Source: JAILLW01 sp045629045 | GTDB taxonomy: Bacteria > Bacillota > Clostridia > Lachnospirales > Lachnospiraceae | DNA length: 5,304 bases | Direction of reading: 5' to 3' | Assembly: GCA_045629045.1 (NCBI GenBank) | Contig: JAZQQM010000044.1 | Span: 1-5,304, forward strand | Shown here: piece after piece, positions 5,120-5,304 of the stretch | How the letters are laid out: the number at the start of each line of letters is the position of its first letter | How positions within the stretch are numbered: the stretch's first letter is position 1 | Notes under the pieces: model-generated | Databases searched by the model: none | What the model saw: only the letters and a program-made list of their open reading frames with translations | What the model was told of the DNA's origin: nothing | Made by a program: the position numbers and the translations under genes

Positions 5120-5304
5120 ATGCATAAACCAAAAAAAATAATAGTATATTTAATTTTTGCAATGTATTTATGTAGTTGTAATATGCCTAAAGATACTGTA
5201 ATAACAGAGAATCAAAATATAGATTTTATAAAAACGCAAGAGCAGGATGAAAAAAATATGATGGAAAATAAACTTAGCGGTGAGGAAATAGAGAGGCGGA
5301 AAGA
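5120..5304 (+). CDS. Lipoprotein, start only (runs off window)
   Basis: The first 61 codons of a gene begin 2 nt after the stop of the esaA-like frame, with a weak AGG/GGTAAG ribosome binding stretch just before it. The product starts with a short lipoprotein signal peptide: basic MHKPKK, hydrophobic IIVYLIFAMY, and the lipobox LCSC (17-20), so Cys20 should be lipidated after cleavage and the protein anchored outside the cell membrane. The mature part is hydrophilic and charged with many Glu, Asp, Lys and Asn, like a surface linker. The function is not recognisable from this fragment. The tight spacing means it was in one operon with the esaA-like gene and probably works with the same exported complex. 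With the upstream gene truncated, its expression is uncertain. Confidence 0.75.
   Translation, partial: MHKPKKIIVYLIFAMYLCSCNMPKDTVITENQNIDFIKTQEQDEKNMMENKLSGEEIERRK

Overview
The window looks like a chromosomal accessory stretch from a low-to-mid GC Firmicute of the class Clostridia, most likely Lachnospiraceae-like. This rests on AT-rich intergenic DNA, AGGA-type ribosome binding sites, the MtnA and Fic protein types, and a YueB/EsaA-like exported domain next to a Gram-positive style lipoprotein. The assignment is an inference; no rRNA, tRNA or other taxonomic marker is present.

Layout, all on the + strand. Positions 1-392 hold no convincing gene. They carry an array of 20-21 bp direct repeats (195-301), then two palindromic operator-like sites and a strong extended -10 promoter. 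Positions 393-1779 are a hipB-hipA toxin-antitoxin pair with a 17-nt overlap. Positions 1793-2899 are mtnA (5-methylthioribose-1-phosphate isomerase). It starts 13 nt after hipA with its own good ribosome binding site, so hipB-hipA-mtnA reads as one operon. Positions 2900-3070 are intergenic and contain four regularly spaced TCTCCCAAAA-type sites around a clear promoter. Positions 3071-4132 encode a class II Fic AMP-transferase with a C-terminal winged helix. Positions 4161-5117 hold a YueB/EsaA/YhgE-like extracellular domain that lacks its N-terminal membrane anchor. Its homology-like reading continues upstream to the very end of fic, which suggests a rearrangement that joined fic to the middle of a type VII secretion-type gene. 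A lipoprotein begins at 5120 and runs off the window.

How the parts work together: HipB probably represses its own promoter through the two AATATATTA-core palindromes. Because mtnA follows so closely, this control may extend to a methionine-salvage enzyme. The Fic gene looks self-contained, with its own promoter and a multi-site operator that could be bound by its own winged-helix domain (inference). The last two genes look like the remains of an exported or secretion-related operon. Base composition falls visibly from the hipA/mtnA part to the fic/esaA-like part, in line with segments of different origin.

Most notable points: the predicted leaderless hipB transcript whose -10 element sits inside a perfect 16-bp palindrome over the start codon; mtnA inside a hipBA operon; the four-site operator of fic; and the fic/esaA-like junction. 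No wholly new system could be demonstrated from sequence alone.
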